From Mermis nigrescens (taxonomy: Eukaryota; Nematoda; Enoplea; Mermithida; Mermithidae), in contig JAVLUZ010000141.1 of NCBI GenBank assembly GCA_036768485.1, positions 6,151,349-6,215,348 on the forward strand: a DNA stretch of 64,000 nt, given 5' to 3'. A program made the translations under genes and the position numbers. The notes under the pieces were generated by a model that was given only the letters and a program-made list of their open reading frames with translations, was not told the origin of the DNA and did no database searches. Each line of letters starts with the position of its first letter. Positions within the stretch are counted from its first letter, which is position 1. Shown here one piece after another: positions 57,122 through 64,000 of this stretch.

Positions 57122-58735
57122 GGCCTATGAAAAAGCAATGCTATGTAATAGAACTTAATGTAGTGTTGCTTAAAAAAGATAGTCTTTAACACTATTTGAA
57201 TGTTCAGCGGAATTGACCGTGAAATGACTGACAGCTTTTGTAAAAAATCTTTACCTTTTTAAGGAAAAAAATTTTTCAAAAAGCTCACCCTCATGTTTAG
57301 GTTTTAGCGCTTAATGAACACAGCTATGGTAGGTATACCTTCGCATTATAATCTTGTTACTTGCTGCATACAATACCTATATGTACATAGTAGTGGTCAT
57401 CATACATGCACAACAGCATAGAATTCTGGGAGGGATTGAAATTATGAAGTGCCCCTTAGGGTCCAAAAATGGTAGGTACAAGACGTGTCCTTCGGAAGGG
57501 TTTGGGGGGTTTTGACCCCTCCAGAATGGCAACTGACCCCCCTCGCAAAATTGCTGCGACTCCCCTCCAGAATAATCGATTTTTTTTCAAAAGTTGTAAA
57601 TGGTGTGCATTTTATAGCGTTTTTAGCCCATTTTTGGCTCAAAATACTCAAATTTCGGCGATTCGCGCCATACGTACATTTTTGATCATACTTTGATCAA
57701 TTTACTCATTTTTTCAATTTTTTTACGTCTTTAGGTCCTAAAAAGAACGAGCATTATCAGAAACTTCCAAAAACAATGGTTTTGACGCGTATCCATCGTT
57801 TTTCGCCCCAAAAAAAGCACTTTAAAAAATTTTGTCCAAGCCCTTTCAAAATTCCCTTGCTGTACATAGTAGGTAGCAGGTACGCGTCAAAAACATCGTT
57901 TATCAGCGTTTCTAACAATGATCTTTCTAGAGCATAAAAACAAAAAATTTCTGAAAAAAAATTAAAAAAGTTGGAACAAATTGAACAAAATATAGTCAAA
58001 ACACTAGTACAATGGCGCGAAGCGTTGAAAATTTGGCACTCTTGAGCGAAAATATATAGCTAAAAACGCTCAGAAAAGCTTATATTTTCTACAAATTTTT
58101 AAAGAATTAATGGGAACTTTAAAAAATCGCCAATTCTGGGGAAAAAAATTTTTTGCGAGGGGGAGGAGGCGGGTTAAAAACCCCCAAGATCATGTATGGT
58201 GGCCATACGTGGAAGCAGCTAAAATCCGAGGGCTGGGTGGTGGTAAAACGCCCAAACTTCAATTTTTGGGGTCTAATTCCCGAACGCCTTGGTGGTAGTC
58301 TTAGCAGTTCAACTGTTGTTGTAAACGATTATTTACACCGAATCGAGAGCCTTTCTTTCTAAAGTCAACCAGCTTGTAGCTGCAGCTAAGCTGCAAAACG
58401 CTGTGGTAGGTATTTTTGCTGCTCGACATTAGGAAAAGTCACCAACTCCATTTGTTTAGAATACCGTATGTTCAAACTTCAAAGTCTGACATTCTGAAAT
58501 TTTCCTTCAAAAAAAATGTTCTGCTCAACAAAACAGACAGTAATAGTTCAATTAATCGAAAAGAATTACACAGAATTGAATGCAAATCTATACATAATCA
58601 TAAAGTTGACCACAAATGGACAGGGGCCAAATTCTGGGCTGGTCCGATTGGTAGAAATCGCCCAAAATTCGATTCTGGTGGTCAATCGATTTTTTGGGGA
58701 TGGGGGGCCCGCTGGATTCTGGAGGGTCCAGCCAG
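57122..58735. other. Unclassified repeats, no gene
   Basis: 57425-57670 carries C-runs and CCAGAAT blocks of a further MITE-like element without defined ends. 57780-58035 includes the repeat shared with 47110-47265 and ends in a GGCGCGAAGCG hairpin (58014-58024). 58140-58290 is another G/C-run block. The 200-codon frame at 58416-59018 runs into MITE-A and is not a gene; its first half (58416-58620) has no recognisable motif. Confidence 0.35.
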
Positions 58736-58737
58736 AC

Positions 58738-58983
58738 CATACGTGGGCAGCAAGAAAATTCTAGGGGAGTGCAAGATTTTTCAAAGGTCAAAAAATGGCC
58801 TTAAAAGTGATGGTATGGCGAAAAACATCATTTTTCGACGTTTCTCATCGAGCACTATTCATTGGAATCAAAAATTGCGAGAAAACGAAAAAATTTTAAA
58901 AATTGAATTCTGGGAGGGGGGGTTATTTTGGTCTCTCGGGGGGAGGGGTGCATCCCCTCGAACACTACCCCACAACAGGTGTG
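58738..58983 (-). mobile_element. MITE-A copy 8
   Basis: 246 bp, ends CATACGTGGGCAGCAAG and CACAACAGGTGTG; flanks AGCCAGAC (58730-58737) and GTCCAGAC (58984-58991), six of eight alike. Confidence 0.85.
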
Positions 58984-58991
58984 GTCCAGAC

Positions 58992-60060
58992 CGCCACGTA
59001 CTTGTTTTGCTCCCATAAAATTGTCCGTCTCGCAAAATCCGCGACTTAATTCGCAGAAAAGGTGCTGTTACAAGCAGGTTTGCTCGCTCGTCAATTTCCG
59101 GCCATACTGATTTTTTTATTTGGCAGAATTTGTGAAATTGTTTTTCGCTCTCAAAGTGAGGATAGACCATCTTCAAAAAGGCCGAAAATAACGTTCAACG
59201 CGTATCCACTTTAACAGGCCCTTTAAAAATTTCACCCACCCAGAATTCCCAAACTTAGTATGTATATCCATACCGGCTTTACTATCATTTAAATCTGTTT
59301 TTGAATCTGCATACTTTACACTCCCAGAAAATAATGCAAACTTATTCAGTAAGCACCTACCTACGCAAGCGTTTATGCTGTACAAGCATTTTACTTTTTT
59401 TTAAATCTTATTGGTATGTAAACAAAGACAATGCGCGTTATGCATTTTCACGAGCAACGAATAATGCGACCACGATGACGAAGTGTAAAAAAGATCATTT
59501 ATATTACATGTATAATGTGAAGACCTATACCAGTCGAGTGTCAAGCGAAATGAAGGAAAATATTTCACACTAAGAAACTACCGATTTACAAATCAGAGTG
59601 ATTTTAAAATCACGAGCACACAGTGTAAACCGCAATGATACATTTACAGCGGAACGAGTCAACACACTAACGTAAACAAATTATAGCATATACGTGCATG
59701 TACAGAGACATCGTTTCTTTACATTTACTTTACGATAATTGTGAAGTTTTACTTATAAATATGAATGCAAAGACCCAAAGTTTGAGCTTGACCCCACCTG
59801 AAGGACCCAAAAAAGCTAGGCACCTTTTGGCGATTTTGGCCTAAAATACTACACTATAAAGCGATTTCGACCCTATTTACTCAAAAGCAGAATTTACTGT
59901 AGCATATTCCGGATTTCGCCCCTACCTGATCACCTGACCTTGCGCATCTATTAAGCTCAAGGCTTTGGGATATCTAATCATAATAATAATACCTACAAGT
60001 GGAAGAGGAGTAACTTTAAAATCACGAGTTTTTTGGGAAGACGACCACTTAAATTCTTAG
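58992..60060. other. No recognised gene
   Basis: 59190-59260 repeats ACGCGTATCCA and AGGCCCTTTAAAAATTTCACC seen also near 57790-57850. The 90-codon frame at 59301-59573 has no recognisable motif and is probably chance. Confidence 0.3.
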
Positions 60061-60076
60061 CGGGTAAGGGTCATAG

Positions 60077-60294
60077 CATACGTGGGCAGCAAGAAAAATT
60101 GGGTGTGCAATTTTTTGAAGGTCAAAAACCGGCCTAAAAACAGCGCTATGGCGAAAAACACTATTTTTCGACGTTTCTCATCAAGCACTATCCATTGGCA
60201 TAAAAAAATTGCGAAAAACAAAAAAAAAATTTCAAAAATTGAATTCTGGGGTGGGGGTACTTGATTTCTGGGTGTATACCCACGCCCAGGTGCG
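60077..60294 (-). mobile_element. MITE-A copy 9
   Basis: 218 bp, ends CATACGTGGGCAGCAAG and CGCCCAGGTGCG; a 7-bp direct repeat GTCATAG at 60070-60076 and 60295-60301. Confidence 0.85.
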
Positions 60295-60296
60295 GT

Positions 60297-60754
60297 CATA
60301 GGCAGCACCGAAATTCTAGAAAGGGGGTTGAAAAACTTTTCAAAGGTAAAAAATGGTGGTATGCACACCTGGGCGTGGGGGGGTTTGGGGGGGTATGCAC
60401 CCCCCAGAAACCAAAATAACCCCCAGAAATCAAAATACACCCCCCAGAATTCAATTTTTGAAAATTTTTTCGCAATTTTTTGATGCCAATGGATAGTGCT
60501 TGATGAGAAACGTCGAAAAATGGTGTTTTTATCGCCATACCACCATTTTTAAGGCCATTTTTTGACCTTCAAAAAATCTTGCACCCCCCCCCCCAGAATT
60601 TTCTTGCTGCCCACGTATGGTGGTATGGCGAACAAGACAGAACTTTTCAACGTTTCTCATCAAGCACTATCCATTAGCATCAAAAAATGTGAAAAAAACA
60701 AAAAATTTTAAGAAATTCAATTCTTCCCGAACCCCCTCCCCAGGCACAAGTGTG
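60297..60754 (-). mobile_element. MITE-A copy 10, split by copy 11
   Basis: The left part (60297-60363: CATAGGCAGCACCGAAATTC...) and right part (60620-60754, ending CACAAGTGTG) join into one reverse-oriented MITE-A when copy 11 is disregarded. Its left tip overlaps the target duplication of copy 9. Confidence 0.85.
60364..60619 (+). mobile_element. MITE-A copy 11, nested inside copy 10
   Basis: 256 bp, ends CACACCTGGGCGTGGGG and GCCCACGTATG; perfect 8-bp duplication GTGGTATG at 60356-60363 and 60620-60627. The target is the GGTGGTATGGCG core motif of MITE-A itself. This is the best preserved copy. Confidence 0.93.
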
Positions 60755-61070
60755 GCGAGGGTCTAGAGTCAAAAATTTCATTCTCAAGGTCCAAAACTCC
60801 TAGATCAGAATGTGCTTGAACTGTATCTCGAAAAATCCTGCTAAGCGCATGCGGAAATAATGGAAAAATGGTGCAATGTACCTATATTCTCAACTGAGCT
60901 GAAAACTCAGATAAAACGACGAGTCTCAGCAACATATAGATAAAACAGGGGTCACATGAGCAGCAACCCATTTTTAGGGTATGATCAGTGTTTTTTTTGT
61001 ACAAGAACCGTTTGTACATGTACAAAGATAGTCCCCAAAGTCTTTGTACATTTTGCACACGCAAACTTTT
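60755..61070. other. No recognised feature
   Basis: A TGTACATGTACA palindrome lies at 61012-61023 with further TGTACA motifs nearby; otherwise nothing. Confidence 0.35.
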
Positions 61071-61075
61071 GTGTA

Positions 61076-61446
61076 CTATACTATGGAACGGTAGCGAATT
61101 TAGTATGGTAAAACAGGCTTTTTCGACCATCGGTAATGTATTTTAGCTAATTTCTGGGTTTCTGTCGCCAAAAATAACCCTAAAACGGCGCGAAGCGCCA
61201 AAAAATGTAACATGTCTCCATTCTTAATGCAAATTTTGCCATTTTAAAGANNNNNNNNNNNNNNNNNNNNNNNNNNNNNNNNNNNNNNNNNNNNNNNNNN
61301 NNNNNNNNNNNNNNNNNNNNNNNNNNNNNNNNNNNNNNNNNNNNNNNNNNTTTTCGCCTCTAGAAATCCAGAAATTAGCTAAAATGCATTACCAAAGGTC
61401 GAACAACCTGTGTTTTTACCACACTAAAATCGCTACTGTACCATAT
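61076..61446. mobile_element. Inverted-repeat element spanning the assembly gap
   Basis: Left arm 61076-61175 and right arm 61351-61446 are inverted copies: GGTAATG-ATTTTAGCTAATTTCTGG on the left matches CCAGAAATTAGCTAAAATGC on the right for about 95 bases. A perfect GGCGC-GAA-GCGCC hairpin is at 61187-61199. The gap hides the centre, so size and content are unknown. Confidence 0.75.
61251..61350. other. Assembly gap (100 N)
   Basis: Exactly 100 N, flanked by inverted repeat arms, which are hard to assemble. Confidence 0.98.
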
Positions 61447-61865
61447 GATTAGAGCTGCACACTTTGCAAATTTTACTACCCGGGTACCCGGCTATTTCAT
61501 TACTCCGGTACCTGGTAATTGAATACCAGGGTATACCCGGCAGGACCTTAGATAAAAGAGAATGCAGTGAACATCGTTTATTTACGGTTGACAGTGGGGT
61601 CTAGGGCAAAGTGATATTTAAGCAGTAAAATTATTGAAAAATTAATGCAAGATTAAATAGAATCAAGGCTTTAATCTGAAGAATTCGTGTGCATTTAATG
61701 AAATTTATGTCATTTTCATAATTCAAAGCAAAAAATTGTGAAGCAGGTTTTGTATCTTCATAGCGTCATTAAAACATTTGAAGCAGGAAACACATTGACG
61801 AAAAGCAATTTTGAAATCAATCGGAAATGAAAATTTATTCAAAAACAAGTCTAAGTCTATCTGGA
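61447..61865. other. No gene; GGTACC-rich block
   Basis: 61478-61545 holds CCCGGGTACCCGG, CCGGTACCTGGTA and ACCAGGGTATACCCGG, a run of short palindromes. The rest is AT-rich. Confidence 0.45.
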
Positions 61866-61873
61866 GCTGACTG

Positions 61874-63167
61874 CAGCGACGTAGTCAGAATTTTGGCTTG
61901 GGGGCATAAACGTTTTCGTGTAGAATTTACGGCCTTTCTATTATCAAACAGTTCGGAATTTATAAGTGGCGCAAAGTGCCAAGAAATTTAGTCATTTTTT
62001 CCACCCTTTACAGTTTGTAGCTCTGTGAATACTAATAATCTGATGGAGCAGAAAATTATCAAATTTGTACAAAACAGTTTTGACAATTCAAGCTTCTAAC
62101 AAGAAAACTGCGAATTACTAAATTTGACTGAAGATATTTTGAGTGATTCGGGCTTTTAAACGCGATTCTGGAGCTTTACAAAAAGAAAGAACAGTAAATG
62201 GCGGCGCTATGCGCCGCAAAATTTTGACGTTTTTGCACATTGAACTCAATTTATACCGCTTAAATCATATAAAGCAGACAAATTAATGCCGGCGCGAAAC
62301 GCCGGAAATTTTTAGAAATTCCTAACCCTTTTACCTGGCTTGTTCTCCCTAAAACCTCGTTGCACATGTACAACGAGATTTTATGGCTGTGGGACGTCTG
62401 AGGTGGCGAGCGGGATCCGGGGCAGAGTCCCGGAAAATTTTGTAAAAAACATTTTATGTTAAATAGTAACGTTAACATTTTCGCAAAATCGGCCAAATCT
62501 CGGTTCGGAGGCAAGCCCAAAAACACTTAAAATTGATGAACTCCTACATTGCACAAACTGATCTGAAATGCGTTTTTCGACTCTGCTAGGTACATAGCGC
62601 AGCAACGGGTCGCTGCCAATAAGATATAGAAAGATGTATCCATGAAAATTTTGTTCTTACTGTTTTCATGCGCATTTGTGGCCTTCTAATTTACAAAATG
62701 CAGTTCATAGAACAAGAAATGCGCAAAAACATAAGAAAATTTGGCCATTCCTTCCAATTAAAATAGGATTATGTGTCCTTGTAAAGAAAGCTAAACGAAA
62801 CATAGAATAGACAAACTGGTACACAAAAGACAAACAAAGCAGAGAATAGACAAACTGGTTCACAATCATTTTCGCACTTTTACTATCATGCTCAACAAGC
62901 ATGCGCACTTTCATTCAACGAACAAATAGTGCATTAAATTACTAAAGTGATGTGGAGTGCTGGATTATTTTAGCTGATTCAAGCTTTTAAATTTGATGGA
63001 TCTATATAGCAATAAATAATAATGACTCGGCGCGGAAAATTCTGACGTTTTTGCCTTTTTGAACTCAATTTTCTGGACATACATTATTGCAACAAAAAAA
63101 TCAACAATATTTTCTGAAAAATTTCGGGAGGGCAGGTACCCCCAATGCCCCCCTGGCTACGCCTATG
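61874..63167. mobile_element. hAT-type non-autonomous element, 1.29 kb
   Basis: Ends CAGCGACGTAGTCAG and CTGGCTACGCCTATG are an imperfect inverted repeat. A perfect 8-bp duplication GCTGACTG flanks it (61866-61873 and 63168-63175). A block of about 45 bases (TTTTGACGTTTTTGCACATT..GAACTCAATTT) at 62218-62252 recurs at 63038-63070. Two perfect GC hairpins lie at 62201-62217 and 62289-62305. No transposase frame was found. Confidence 0.85.
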
Positions 63168-63175
63168 GCTGACTG

Positions 63176-64000
63176 CAATTGGAACATCGATAGGCTTTGA
63201 ACCAGGTCTAACTAAAACAGTTGCGCGCACGATGTGAATAAAAGTTGCAGTTTAAATTTATATAATGGTCACAGAAGTGAATGCATTATAAAAAAGCGTC
63301 GCTAAAAGATAATTTCTTGTTTAAATTTGTTTGCAATGAAGAATAAGAAGAATTCGGCACAAATAAAATAATGTAACTAAAGAGCTGAATAATGGAATAT
63401 GCCTAGACGGTATGCGCGATATATTGTGATAATAGGAAATATTAACAGACTCGCTTATTTAACATTTTACGGTTGATTATATCAAATCACATTTACATTG
63501 TGATTCAGTCGCACTTTAGAAGCAGTATGTTTCTAGGTTTCTAATTCAATTCTTAGCACATATTGCATAACTGCAGTGCTAATTTTCCATTTTATATTAG
63601 TGGATTCGCGAATTCGGATATACTTCGGGTGCGTATTTCGAAAAGCCACTGAGGATTCGCTGTGTCTATTGTTTAAGATACGTAGGCTGGGTTAAAGCCG
63701 ACTAAGTACGTAACCATTACATGTGTTCGAACGTAGGCATTCCGCCTATATGCCCATAATGCATAGTTACGTACGTACATATATGTACGATCCAAACGTG
63801 GGCAAAATGAGACTCGCTCGCCCAGTGAATAACACAGCACAGTGTTTTATTGCTATTTACGCTAAGTACCTTAATTACTACACCAACTTTTCCTTGGCGT
63901 AATATCACCGCAAACTCTTGATTCATGAGAGCCTGTTTCCAATAATATCCGTGTTGAAAGAAATAAAATGTTAGCAAAAGATAATTGAATAAAAGCAAAG
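63176..64000. other. No recognised feature
   Basis: AT-rich. A minus-strand 93-codon frame (63717-63998) runs to the window edge; it has no recognisable motif. TACGTACGTACATATATGTACG low complexity at 63768-63790. Confidence 0.3.

Noticed and set aside
58416..59018. 200-codon frame
   Set aside because: Its second half is MITE-A and the first half has no motif; the frame is accidental.
60057..60538. 127- and 80-codon minus-strand frames
   Set aside because: They are entirely within MITE-A copies.

Overview
This is about 64 kb of AT-rich, repeat-dominated nuclear DNA from an animal, most likely an invertebrate. The reasons are a degraded protein-primed-type family B DNA polymerase of the kind carried by Polinton-like elements, hAT, Merlin, PIF/Harbinger and Tc1/mariner relics, a tRNA-derived SINE, several satellites, and one exon that looks like a PDGF/VEGF cystine-knot growth factor. 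The species cannot be named from the sequence. Two runs of exactly 100 N (13064-13163, 61251-61350) are scaffold gaps. There is no intact multi-domain gene; almost all open frames are short or chance.

Layout. 1-10560: old coding debris, including a broken DNA polymerase B pseudogene (about 5329-8290) split by a MITE. 10600-13063: a short tandem array, then a 137-bp satellite with a four-monomer higher-order repeat, ending in a (TG)n tract and a gap. 13783-16190, 21804-25065, 31686-39275 and 41586-43726: copies of a large undescribed repeat made of a roughly 770-bp module with long terminal inverted repeats (module X) joined to long arms full of GTGTAAA motifs. One locus (32087-39275) is a head-to-head inverted pair. 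17452-18362: a PIF/Harbinger relic. 24873-29312: a 4.4-kb element with X-type ends, holding a 2.77-kb foldback element whose ends are made of an ACATTAGAGCGC minisatellite.

43727-52632: a Tc1/mariner relic, several hAT-type MITEs with 8-bp target duplications, the growth-factor exon (45418-45647), a G-rich minisatellite, a ~120-bp satellite, and a Merlin element with 9-bp target duplication keeping only the transposase C-terminus. 52970-55262: a second foldback-type element with arms of a 178-bp repeat. 55861-56580: a small TIR element built of a 58-bp minisatellite. 57080-63167: more MITEs, including a self-nested cluster at 60077-60754, an inverted repeat straddling the second gap, and a 1.3-kb hAT-type element.

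The parts do not cooperate as a pathway. They form a layered record of insertions: MITE into polymerase, MITE into arm, SINE and Harbinger element into arm, foldback into X-type element, MITE into MITE. The most unusual items are the X/arm inverted-repeat family, the two foldback elements with satellite-built ends, and the possible growth-factor exon.
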